The notes under the pieces: generated by a model
Database searches by the model: none
Told to the model about the DNA's origin: nothing
Seen by the model: only the letters and a program-made list of their open reading frames with translations
Assembly (NCBI GenBank): GCA_947479085.1
Contig: CANJYB010000008.1
Location: 62,001 to 126,000, forward strand
Direction of reading: 5' to 3'
From: Bacteroidota bacterium
Lineage (GTDB): Bacteria; Bacteroidota; Bacteroidia; 2-12-FULL-35-15
Length of the DNA: 64,000 nucleotides
Made by a program: the position numbers and the translations under genes
Shown: piece by piece, positions 39,336 through 49,108 of the stretch
How the letters are laid out: each line of letters opens with the position of its first letter
Position numbering within the stretch: the first letter of the stretch is position 1

Positions 39336-39843
39336 AAACCACCGAAAAATAGTTGATGAATTGATGAATGGTAAATTTATTTTACCCATCGAACAGCATT
39401 ACGAAGTATTAAAAGAAAACGAAGAATTTTATGCTGATTTTTTCAAAGTATCTTTTAATTACGATTTGAAATTTACACAGCATTATGCTTACCTGGTTTC
39501 GGACGAATCTGCAGAAATGCTTTCGAGAGATATGTGTATTTTCTTTGCATTGCTAAGTTATGAACTGGACAGGGATGGCAAGAACTTCCTGGAGCGCATT
39601 CAGTACACCGAGTTTGAATTGGATGAAATAGAAAATTATTTCGCTAACTCTTCTTACATTGATTTAATTTTGAGTAACAAACAACTGAAAGATACAGATG
39701 CGCGTAAGAATTTTATTAATACCTTAAACCGTAGAAATATTGTAGAGAAGATTGGTGATAACAGAATCCTCTTTACTTCTGCTCATAAATTCTTTATGGA
39801 CTTTGCTGCTGACATTGTTAAGTTTGAAAATGTAAATGAATAA
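39322..39843 (+). CDS. Putative KITE/MksE-like condensin subunit
   Basis: 173 aa, overlaps upstream ORF by 14 nt; wHTH-like; resembles proteins annotated as condensin complex protein MksE. Confidence 0.62.
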   Translation: MEYPKNHRKIVDELMNGKFILPIEQHYEVLKENEEFYADFFKVSFNYDLKFTQHYAYLVSDESAEMLSRDMCIFFALLSYELDRDGKNFLERIQYTEFELDEIENYFANSSYIDLILSNKQLKDTDARKNFINTLNRRNIVEKIGDNRILFTSAHKFFMDFAADIVKFENVNE

Positions 39844-39907
39844 TATCGGTTAACTATAAATGTTAGCTTCGAATAGTTTGAGTGCTTAGTTAATTAGTAA
39901 GGAAGGG

Positions 39908-41167
39908 ATGGCGAAAGTTGTCCCTTTTTTATTGAACATTTATTTCAGAAAAAAACAAAATATCTTGCTTCTCTTTTCCTTATATAAACAGGCCTTCTCC
40001 AATCTTCAGCGAAACATCTGGATATTGTCCATTGCGAGTTTTATTAACCGCAGTGGCGCTGTTGTATTATTATTTACCTCACTTTATTTAACCAAAGAAT
40101 TACATTTCACCATTCCTCAGGCAGGAATTGTTTTAAGCTTTTACGGCATAGGCAGTGTATTGGGAAGTTATGCAGGAGGCTGGCTGACGGATAGAATCAA
40201 CTATTACAACATCATGATTTTTTCGTTAATCAGTTGCGGATTAATTTTGTTACTGATGCTGCTTACCTCCTCCCCTGCCCTTATTTCTGCAATTATATTT
40301 GCTTATGCGTTCACAGCGGACATGTTCCGCCCCGCTAATTCGGTGGGTATTGCAGCATACAGTACCCCTGAAAACAGAACGCGTTCTGTTTCCTTAATGC
40401 GCCTGGCCATCAATCTTGGTTTTTCTGTCGGTCCTGCATTAGGGGGATTTATTGCCATTCGTCTGGGGTATCATTGGTTATTTGTATTGGATTCATTCAC
40501 CAGTTTTGCAGCGGCTGCAATGATGTTGTATTACCTCCCAAAAAGTAAAATGGAAAAAGACCGACATAAAAATGAAGTACTGCAGGACTCCAGCACTTCT
40601 GCTTACCGTGACAAGGAATACCTGGTTTTTATTTTACTGGTAGCTGTTTATGGCATTTGTTTCTTCCAGCTGTTTGCAAGTGTTCCGCAATATTTCAGTA
40701 CTGTTTGTAATTACCGGGAAGATACCATAGGATTATTGTTAGCGCTGAACGGCCTGTTGGTGGTAATAATAGAAATGCCTCTTATTGCTTCATTGGAAAA
40801 AAGTAAAATCATTTTTCCATATATTATTGGTGGTTGCTTCTGCCTGATTGTTTCATTTTTAATTCTGCAATTCGGAAACGGCCTGATGATAGCAGCCTTG
40901 CTGTATACCTTTGTGATTACTCTTTCAGAAATAATGGCCATGCCTTTTATGATGAGTTATGCACTTTCCCGACCGTTAAAAGAAAGACAGGGACAATACA
41001 CGGCCCTGTATTCCATTTCGTTTGGTCTTGCCAATATAGCAGCCCCATTGCTTGGTCTTGGCATAGCAGGTAAATATGGTTTTAATACTATGTTTATTTC
41101 TGTTATTGCACTTACTTCGATTGCTACTTTAGGTTTTGTAATTCTGAATAAGAAAAAGGCGGGATAG
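39908..41167 (+). CDS. MFS transporter
   Basis: 12-TM pattern; GSYAGGWLTDRINYYNIM motif; RLAINLGFSVGPALGG. Confidence 0.9.
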   Translation: MAKVVPFLLNIYFRKKQNILLLFSLYKQAFSNLQRNIWILSIASFINRSGAVVLLFTSLYLTKELHFTIPQAGIVLSFYGIGSVLGSYAGGWLTDRINYYNIMIFSLISCGLILLLMLLTSSPALISAIIFAYAFTADMFRPANSVGIAAYSTPENRTRSVSLMRLAINLGFSVGPALGGFIAIRLGYHWLFVLDSFTSFAAAAMMLYYLPKSKMEKDRHKNEVLQDSSTSAYRDKEYLVFILLVAVYGICFFQLFASVPQYFSTVCNYREDTIGLLLALNGLLVVIIEMPLIASLEKSKIIFPYIIGGCFCLIVSFLILQFGNGLMIAALLYTFVITLSEIMAMPFMMSYALSRPLKERQGQYTALYSISFGLANIAAPLLGLGIAGKYGFNTMFISVIALTSIATLGFVILNKKKAG

Positions 41168-41184
41168 TTTCTCACAAATAAAAA

Positions 41185-41214
41185 GGTACCATTCCGTATA
41201 TACAGAATGGTACC
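41185..41214. terminator. Bidirectional terminator between convergent genes
   Basis: GGTACCATTC...GAATGGTACC. Confidence 0.75.
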
Positions 41215-41233
41215 GTTATTATTTTGTTACTCG

Positions 41234-42532
41234 TTATTGAACGACTATCTTTTTATTTGTTACATTTTTATTCTCATCCATTATCTGTAAAAAATAAATT
41301 CCATTTTCCATTTCTCCTTTTTCAAGAACATATTCTTTTCCCGAAAAATTTATTGTTTTTATTTCTTTACCAAGAACATCAGTTATTTTTATTGCGTACT
41401 TCCCTTCCTTGTTAAACGTAAGAGTAGTTAGAGAAGTGAAAGGGTTAGGTGAAACTGAAATTGTTTCATTAATTATTTTATTTGTAATTCCTAAACTTGA
41501 ACAGTTAGAATTAACGGTGCTTATTAAAGTATCATAAAGTATAGTACCTACATTGTTTGCAGGAATCATCACAAGCCTATAAATATCACCATAGTTGGGG
41601 TTATGAATCCATAAGGTATCGTTTGTGCCACCCTGGTTGGCATGAATAAAATCACCTGCAGCATCATACCATTGATAACCGGTAAAACCGGCAGGGGCAA
41701 CAAGCATATAAGTAGAATCTGCCGGGCAGAAACTTTCGGTTGCTCTTAAAGGAGATGGATTACTTACAAGACTTGAAAAACTATATGCTTCCAGGAAAAC
41801 TCCTGAATCGAGGATTCCGTCAGAACCGTCCGCAATTACTATTTTGATATGATACGTTTGACCCGGAACTACTAACATCATTGCAAATAAAGGAGTGGTA
41901 TATCCATCGTACTGAATCATTATGCCGGGAGGATTTTCATTATCAACATAATAAACAGGATTAAAATTCAAATTAACATTATCAATACTCACCGGGGTGG
42001 TAGTTCCGGGAATTAATGCAATGTTTATCGAATTGTTGGAAAACGGTCCACTAATTCCAGGTCCGCTTGCAAAAAAACCAAATGCATCAGTAATACCTGC
42101 ATTTGCCTATTCCATATACTCATCAGATGCAAATGAATATTGAAATATTACAGTATCTCCTACCGGAACAAAATCAAATTCGAGAACCGATGCATCATTG
42201 CTCGTTGTTGGGTTCATAATTAAATCAATATCAGGGTCGCCAGGTAGGCTATTATCAACAGAAATGTTTCCTGAATTGTTGGGACCAATTGCATTTTGTA
42301 TACTTCCGGTAGTTAATAGCACCCCGCCTCCAAAACCAATACTATTAGCCGTATCTGTAAAAGCACCAGTAGCCTGAGCTGCCCCGGTATAGGTAACATT
42401 ACTAACTGTAACCGCGCTGCCAAGGAACAAACCCTGCACCCACTGGGTTGGTGTTTGTGTATTATCAACTGTTATTTGAGCCTTAACCGAAGTTATGGCT
42501 ATAACCGCAATAAGAAGTAGTATTTTTTTCAT
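41234..42532 (-). pseudogene. Choice-of-anchor-L-like T9SS cargo gene interrupted by an in-frame TAG
   Basis: ORFs 42107-42592 and 41234-41992 are in the same frame; [58 protein letters not shown] reads through. Confidence 0.85.
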
Positions 42533-42586
42533 TATGTAACTTGTTTTAATTTCCTGTAAAAAATAAACTATTCTTTTCCAAAAAAC

Positions 42587-42621
42587 AAACAATCCCGTTC
42601 TTTTAAAGAACAGGATTGTTT
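42587..42621. terminator. Hairpin downstream of SBBP-repeat gene
   Basis: AAACAATCCCGTTCTTTTAAAGAACAGGATTGTTT; same 35-bp sequence at 44325-44359. Confidence 0.8.
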
Positions 42622-42643
42622 TCTTATAAATTAGTCAGACCTT

Positions 42644-44274
42644 TTATTGAACTACTATTTTTTTATTCCTTACATTTTTATTCTCATCCATTATCTGTAA
42701 AAAATAAATTCCTTTTTCCATTTCTCCTCTTTCAAGAATATACTCTTTTCCAGAAAAAGTTATTGTTTTTATTTCCTTGCCTAATACATCGGTTATTTTA
42801 ATAGTGTATTTCCCTTCTTTGTAAAAAGTAAGGGTAGTTTGAGAAGTGAAAGGGTTAGGTGAAACGTTGGTTAAGGAGGAAGAAACACCCAACTCATCAA
42901 TACCGGTTGAATAACTAAGTTTTGCAAGATATATTAAATATGGAGCGTTAAAAACAGAATTTAGAAATGTAGAATCAAAATACATAGAATAATCAAAATT
43001 TCCAGTAACATAAACCCCAGACGAACTAACACACAATGAGGTTCCATCATCTGATGCATCACCATGAGCACTTTTGGCCCAAATATTATTTCCATTTGCA
43101 TCATATTTTGCTACAAAAGTGTCAGGATACATTGGATTTGAATTTAACAATGTAGTTGAACCAAATACAATTGTTGAATCTCCAAAATAACCTGTTAAAT
43201 AAACAGAAGATGAATATGTATAAATATAATTTGATCGTAAATAACTATAGCCACCTTCTTTCTTTGCCCAAATTACATTTCCATTAGTTGTGTATTTCAC
43301 AATGTATATATTTGAAGCTCCTGAATTATTTAAAGTGGTAGAGCCAAATGTTACACTTGCACTTGAAAAACTTCCGGTTACATATATGCCTGTTGGATCA
43401 GAAGCAACAGATGTTGCATACTCTGCAGAGTTTCCACCACCTTTTTTTGCCCAAATCACATTACCACTTGAATTGTATTTAACGACAAATAAATCCGAAC
43501 TGCCTGCATTTGTTAATGCTACTGCTCCAAAACTAATTGAAGAACTCAAAAAACTCCCAACTACATATACACCTGTTGCATCCAACGAAATTGCAGTCCC
43601 ATAATCATTTAAACTCCCACCACTACTTTTAGCCCAAAGAACTGTACCATTTAAATCATATTTAGCAATGTAAAAGTCAGACAGTACAGAACTATTTGTC
43701 AAAATCGTGGAGCCAAAAACAATTGTATTACTAGTAAATTTACCAGTTATATAAACTCCGGAGGCATCAGCAATAATATAATTACCAAAATCATCCGATA
43801 TTCCACCCTCACTTTTTACCCATAAAACTGTTCCAGAAGAATCGAGTTTTACAATAAAACATCGGACATACCTGAATTTGTTAATGTGGTGCTTCCTATT
43901 ATTAAAGAAGAACTGGAAAAGTAACCCACCACGTAAATATCACCTGATGGATCTACAGTAACCGAATTTAAAAATTCATCAGAATTACTGCCAAAACTCT
44001 TCGCCCATATCATATTTCCATTTTGATCATATTTAACTAGAAAAGCATCTTTTCCTCCTGCATTATTTAAAGTTGTTGCCCCAAGATGCATTCCTCCATT
44101 TGAAAAATATCCTGTGACATAAATATTACCCGCTCCATCTTTTGCAAGAAAATTGACATGATGAACCGTAGTGCTTGGTGCAGAAATTAGTTCGGCCCAT
44201 TCCCAACCTGGCGTTTGCGAAAAACAACTAAATGTTAAAATAAATGCCATAACTGTAAATAGTATTCTTTTCAT
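42644..44274 (-). pseudogene. SBBP-repeat beta-propeller T9SS cargo gene with apparent -1 frameshift
   Basis: ORF 43849-44274 ends TNSGMSDVLL*; one extra base in the T4/A4 run at 43856-43859 gives TNSGMSDVFIVKLDSSGTVLWVK continuing into ORF 42644-43702. Confidence 0.85.
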
Positions 44275-44324
44275 AACCTATTGTTTTAAATTCTTCGTAA
44301 ATATACCCTATTCTTCCCAAAAAC

Positions 44325-44359
44325 AAACAATCCCGTTCTTTTAAAGAACAGGATTGTTT
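44325..44359. repeat. Second copy of the hairpin seen at 42587-42621
   Basis: Identical aaacaatcccgttcttttaaagaacaggattgttt. Confidence 0.9.
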
Positions 44360-44474
44360 TATCCTTGCCTATCATTCAAATTATTTTTTTTATTGAATTC
44401 AGACTTGATCTTTAATACATTTTTCATCCCTTGGAAGAAAAATACGAATGGGTTGAGGGGATTGTTTTATATTT

Positions 44475-45017
44475 GTGGTAGGAAGCTGGGGGGAGAAAAA
44501 GTGGTTATTAATTTTAATAAACTTAATGAAATATTTATTCTTCCTTTTTCTAATTTACACCTTTCCTTTTCAAAAAATAACTGCACAGGATAGTATACCA
44601 AGAATATCATTCAAATTTTCAGAACGTTTTGGTAAATACAAATGCAACGACAAATGGGTTTCAGAAGATAACATGCAATCTGTTTTTAAAGAAACAAAAG
44701 ATGAAAACCTTATTCGACTGGTAAGGAATTCAAACATCTCCTCATGGAATAAACATATCGGGTATGCTGCCATTCCTGCCGGGGTTGGTTGTGTTGTATC
44801 ATTACTTGTATTTAAAGCCAACCTTGATAGTTATAATAACTCGCCCAACCAAACTATTACCCATCAACTTTCCGCAAAAGAATACAACCAATGGTTAACT
44901 GTTATCGGAATCTTTGCAAGTGCCACCATTTCATTTCCTGTAATATCGAAAATTGCAGATATAAGCCGCAGGAAATATAACAGACAGGCCATTAAACTAT
45001 ACAATGAAAAGTATTAA
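44475..45017 (+). CDS. Hypothetical membrane protein (likely start 44526)
   Basis: MKYLFFLFLIYTFPFQKITAQD signal-like start; two TM segments; ends RQAIKLYNEKY like 45746-46447. Confidence 0.65.
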   Translation: MVGSWGEKKWLLILINLMKYLFFLFLIYTFPFQKITAQDSIPRISFKFSERFGKYKCNDKWVSEDNMQSVFKETKDENLIRLVRNSNISSWNKHIGYAAIPAGVGCVVSLLVFKANLDSYNNSPNQTITHQLSAKEYNQWLTVIGIFASATISFPVISKIADISRRKYNRQAIKLYNEKY

Positions 45018-45051
45018 CTTTACAATGGTTAAAATTTAAAATAAAGCTACT

Positions 45052-45666
45052 ATGAAAAAGGTACTCCTGCTACTTTTGTTTTCCTTCATTTTGCTTTCCG
45101 CATGCAAACGGAAAAAAGATGCGACACCTATAGAGCAAAGTCCGGAGAAAATAAGTTCTGGGTTATATCCATTGTTGTTTAATACCAATTCTTACTGGGT
45201 ATACAGAGATACTGTTTCTAATGCTCTTGATAGTGTGGCATTAACTGATGTAAACAGAAGTACATATAATGTACCGCCTTTAAATCCGGGAACAGGCTCG
45301 CAAGGAACAGAAGAAATTTTTGTAAATACTTTATATAGTTCTCATACCAATAATACTTTTCACGAAACCTATATCGGTGATGTAATTAGTATCGGAGATT
45401 ATTCTTCGGGATACATATATCTTGGAGGAACAACCGTTGGGACAAATTCAGGGTTAACAACACTAACAGCAATGATAGATTCATTAACCATAAATAACCA
45501 TACCTATCATCATGTTAAAAAAATATCTTTAGGCTATTCGCCAAATTTCAAATATTATTATTGGGCAGATTATATTGGGTTAATCAGGAAAGAAATAGAA
45601 ACAAACAGTATCATTACTGAAAGATGGGATTTACAAAGAAATTTGAGTTTAATATATCCGTATTGA
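45052..45666 (+). CDS. Hypothetical lipoprotein
   Basis: MKKVLLLLLFSFILLSACKRKK lipobox. Confidence 0.75.
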   Translation: MKKVLLLLLFSFILLSACKRKKDATPIEQSPEKISSGLYPLLFNTNSYWVYRDTVSNALDSVALTDVNRSTYNVPPLNPGTGSQGTEEIFVNTLYSSHTNNTFHETYIGDVISIGDYSSGYIYLGGTTVGTNSGLTTLTAMIDSLTINNHTYHHVKKISLGYSPNFKYYYWADYIGLIRKEIETNSIITERWDLQRNLSLIYPY

Positions 45667-45745
45667 TACTATTGAAATCAATCAAACAAATAAAAAAATC
45701 AATACTCTTTATTTTGGTTTGCTTTAACTAAAAACAACTTACTTT

Positions 45746-46447
45746 ATGAAAAAAATTCTATTCCTCTCCTTCCTTATTTTTATTACCAAAATTTCCTTAT
45801 CGCAGGATACCATTTTTAAAAACAATGGAGACAAGATAAGAGCAAAAGTAATGGAAATAAATACTGAAGAAATAAAATACAAACGATTTGATTTTCCGGA
45901 TGGTCCGCTGTATATTGAAAACAAAGCGGCAGTAACAATGATAAAGTACGCGAACGGAAACAAAGATTATTTTGTAAAAACCGAACAGCCTGAAAGAACA
46001 ACAAGATTTGCTGGTACCGTTAATTATGCTCCACCTGAAAACAGTAAGATAGAAATTCTGGGAGGAAGATATATGTACAAGGCAAATGCATTGAATTTTT
46101 ACGAAGTTCAGGATGTGTTAATGAAAACAAAAGATAAAAAAATAATGGGCCTGAGTACACTTGCTAAAAAACAGAACAATGCGAGATTCCTGCCTTTTGG
46201 TTCCATTCCCAGCGGAATAATAGGTCTTTTGCTTTTTAATGTTGCTGAACAAAAACGAAGTGTTTATTCGGGTTACAGTTACAGTACTGCGTATGTTCTT
46301 TCATCAGCAGAACGTACAAAATATTTAACCATTGCCGCTCTTTGCGGGGTGGTGGCCATTGCTTGCCCTATTACCGCTGGGGTGTTAAAGCATTCGTCAA
46401 GGTTGAAAACAAATGAAGCAGTAAGACTTTATAACGAAAAGTATTAA
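45746..46447 (+). CDS. Hypothetical secreted/membrane protein, paralogous to 44475-45017
   Basis: Signal peptide; GGRYMYKANALNFYEVQDVL; ends NEAVRLYNEKY. Confidence 0.7.
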   Translation: MKKILFLSFLIFITKISLSQDTIFKNNGDKIRAKVMEINTEEIKYKRFDFPDGPLYIENKAAVTMIKYANGNKDYFVKTEQPERTTRFAGTVNYAPPENSKIEILGGRYMYKANALNFYEVQDVLMKTKDKKIMGLSTLAKKQNNARFLPFGSIPSGIIGLLLFNVAEQKRSVYSGYSYSTAYVLSSAERTKYLTIAALCGVVAIACPITAGVLKHSSRLKTNEAVRLYNEKY

Positions 46448-46496
46448 ACTTTTTAATTTTCATAATTACAAAACGTTTATAAACAAAACCTGATTT

Positions 46497-46856
46497 ATGT
46501 TTAAATACGAACACAGAACCAAACCCTTACTTTCAAAAAAACAATACTACAGGAGATTAATATACAATTTTTTTCTTGCGCTGATTATTATTGCTTTTTC
46601 CCTGGCCATGGGCATTGTAGGGTATATGCATTGGGGGGAGCAATCCTTTGTAGATGCCTTACTGAATGCAAGTATGATACTGGGGGGCATGGGTCCGGTG
46701 GATACTTTACATACCGCTGCCGCCAAGTATTTCGCTTCCTTTTATGCATTGTATAGCGGAATTACGTTAATCAGTACGGTGGCTATTTTGTTTGCCCCAT
46801 TGATACATCGTGTTATGCACAGGTTTCACCTGGAAACAGATAATGATGATGAATAA
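46497..46856 (+). CDS. Small membrane protein with 2-TM ion-channel-like layout
   Basis: TM1 - SFVDALLNASMILGGMGPVDTLHTAAAKYFASFYALYSGITLIS - TM2, like K+ channel pore-loop topology but without TVGYG. Confidence 0.6.
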   Translation: MFKYEHRTKPLLSKKQYYRRLIYNFFLALIIIAFSLAMGIVGYMHWGEQSFVDALLNASMILGGMGPVDTLHTAAAKYFASFYALYSGITLISTVAILFAPLIHRVMHRFHLETDNDDE

Positions 46857-46878
46857 TTTGAATTTAAGGAAATAAATT

Positions 46879-47046
46879 ATGTTCAGACTTCTATTCCCCT
46901 TGGTTTTTATTGCCCTTTTTCTTCTATGGGCACTTTACAGGTTATTAATAAAAAAGGACCTTAAAACACAAGTCAATAATCTTTACCTTGGTTTTTTCTT
47001 TATAGGTATCTGGATAATAATTTACTGGCTATTTATAAGAAATTAA
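46879..47046 (+). CDS. Short hydrophobic ORF (55 aa), below the ORF-track cutoff
   Basis: MFRLLFPLVFIALFLLWALYRLLIKKDLKTQVNNLYLGFFFIGIWIIIYWLFIRN*. Confidence 0.5.
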   Translation: MFRLLFPLVFIALFLLWALYRLLIKKDLKTQVNNLYLGFFFIGIWIIIYWLFIRN

Positions 47047-47085
47047 ATTCATTTTTTAAACTTAAAATTCAAAAAAGAAATTTTA

Positions 47086-47667
47086 ATGCCATCACCCTAT
47101 AACTTCAAAATTCAATCTTCATTACCTGTTTCCTCATATTTTCTTGGAATTAATAAAGAATCATTCCTGGAAGCAGCAGAGTATATTAAACTTCTGCCTT
47201 ATGGCAGAAATGCTGACAAATCCAACCTCCTTTCATTATTTACAGATAACCGCGGAACCTGCGGCACCAAACATGCTCTGCTTAAGACATTAGCAACTGA
47301 AAATAATTATGATGAACTAAAACTAATAGTTGGACTTTATAAAATGAATAGTCTAAATACTCCTGAGGTATCAGAAACATTAGCACTTTACAAGTTAGAT
47401 TATATTCCGGAAGCTCATTGCTATTTAAAATACAATGATACCATTCTTGATTTTACAAAAGAATACCCTTTAGATTTTGTAAAAGATTTGTTAGAAGAAA
47501 TAAAAATAACACCATTACAAATTACCGACTTCAAAGTAAATTACCATAAAAATTATCTCACTACATGGTTAAATAGTCCTAATAAAACCAACCTGTCTTT
47601 AAACGATATCTGGCAAATAAGAGAACAATGCATACAAGACATTGCCAGCAAACAAAGACTAAAATAA
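47086..47667 (+). CDS. Transglutaminase-like domain protein
   Basis: RGTCGTKHALLKTLA (Cys), EAHCYLKYND (His), ILDFT (Asp) spacing. Confidence 0.55.
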   Translation: MPSPYNFKIQSSLPVSSYFLGINKESFLEAAEYIKLLPYGRNADKSNLLSLFTDNRGTCGTKHALLKTLATENNYDELKLIVGLYKMNSLNTPEVSETLALYKLDYIPEAHCYLKYNDTILDFTKEYPLDFVKDLLEEIKITPLQITDFKVNYHKNYLTTWLNSPNKTNLSLNDIWQIREQCIQDIASKQRLK

Positions 47668-47775
47668 TTAAAAAAATGACTTCATAAAAAATCACTTAAA
47701 CTTTAAATTATTTTTAAAACCACAAAAAACAATATAGTTCCCTATTAAAGAGAAGTTATTTCAATAGTTTCTGAC

Positions 47776-47783
47776 TACTTTTG
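47776..47783 (+). promoter_or_regulatory. Bacteroidota -7 box TACTTTTG
   Basis: TAnnTTTG match 12 bp before the ATG at 47795. Confidence 0.4.
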
Positions 47784-47794
47784 CTAACAATAAT

Positions 47795-49084
47795 ATGATT
47801 CAAAAGGAAGCAAAGGAAATAAAAATAAAAAAAAAGCCGAACAAACTTGTTCGTTTCTGGAAAATGCTTGGACCAGGACTGGTAACAGGAGCAAGTGACG
47901 ATGACCCTTCGGGAATAGCAACCTATTCGCAGGCTGGAGCAGCTTACGGTCTGGCTACCTTATGGACCTCAATCATTGCATTTCCATTGATGGCATACAT
48001 TCAACAGATGTGTGCACGCATTGGGTTAGTTACTTCGCAAGGCTTAACAGGAACTTTAAAAAAGCATTACCCAAAACCGGTTTTATATCTGATGCTGTTA
48101 TTTAGTTTCCCGGCTATTGTAATGAACATAGGTGCCGACATAGCCGGGATGGGAGCAGTAGGAAATTTACTTTTCCCAAAAATCGATGCTACCTTTTTTA
48201 GTGTGTTTTTTACTATACTTCTTTTAGGTTTAATTGTGTATTTACCCTACCAGAAAATAGCTTCAGTACTTAAGTACTTATGTATTGTAATGCTGGTTTA
48301 TTTTATTGTTCCGTTTTTATACAAACAGAATTTCACAGAAATATTAAAAGCTACTTTTATTCCTACCATTCAATTCAACAAAGATTACATTGCGATACTG
48401 GTAGGTATATTAGGTACTACCATTTCACCTTATCTTTTTTTCTGGCAAGCATCGGTAGAAGTGGAAGAAATGAAAACAAAGAAAAAGCACCTGATAGTGA
48501 ATAAAAAAATAATTAATGAAATCAACCAAGATGTGGATTTCGGAATGACCTTTTCAGGATTGGTTATGTTCTTTATAATACTTACTACCGGAACAGTTTT
48601 GTTTAATGGAGGAGTTCACCAGATAGACACCGTGGAACAGGCTGCCATAGCTTTAAAACCACTTGCCGGTAATATGGCTTATCTGCTTTTTGCATTAGGA
48701 GTAATAGGTACTGGACTGATTGCAATACCGGTTTTGTGCGGTTCTATATCTTATATTATCACTGAAACCTTTGGTTGGGAACAAGGGTTGGATAAGACCT
48801 TTTATGAAGCTAAAGCATTTTATGTAATCATTGCTATTTCTTTGCTGCTTGGTTTATCACTTAATTACATTGGCATTTCACCAATTAAAGCATTAATCTA
48901 TACTGCTATTCTTTACGGCCTCACAGCACCTGTTTTAATTGCCATTATTCTTCACATCTCTAACAATAAAAAAATAATGGGCGAAAATGTGAACAACCGA
49001 ACTACGAATATTTTTGGTTTTGCTGCTTTAATAATTATGACAGTTGCAGCTATAACTCTTATTTACCTTCAGTTTGCAAGCTAA
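47795..49084 (+). CDS. Nramp family divalent metal transporter
   Basis: GPGLVTGASDDDPSGIATYSQAGAAYG; multi-TM. Confidence 0.92.
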   Translation: MIQKEAKEIKIKKKPNKLVRFWKMLGPGLVTGASDDDPSGIATYSQAGAAYGLATLWTSIIAFPLMAYIQQMCARIGLVTSQGLTGTLKKHYPKPVLYLMLLFSFPAIVMNIGADIAGMGAVGNLLFPKIDATFFSVFFTILLLGLIVYLPYQKIASVLKYLCIVMLVYFIVPFLYKQNFTEILKATFIPTIQFNKDYIAILVGILGTTISPYLFFWQASVEVEEMKTKKKHLIVNKKIINEINQDVDFGMTFSGLVMFFIILTTGTVLFNGGVHQIDTVEQAAIALKPLAGNMAYLLFALGVIGTGLIAIPVLCGSISYIITETFGWEQGLDKTFYEAKAFYVIIAISLLLGLSLNYIGISPIKALIYTAILYGLTAPVLIAIILHISNNKKIMGENVNNRTTNIFGFAALIIMTVAAITLIYLQFAS

Positions 49085-49108
49085 ATAAATTTAAAACACT
49101 AATTCCCA

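Noticed and set aside
35444-39843. Complete Wadjet defence system
   Set aside because: No JetD/Toprim-like gene adjacent; only a condensin-like trio can be supported.
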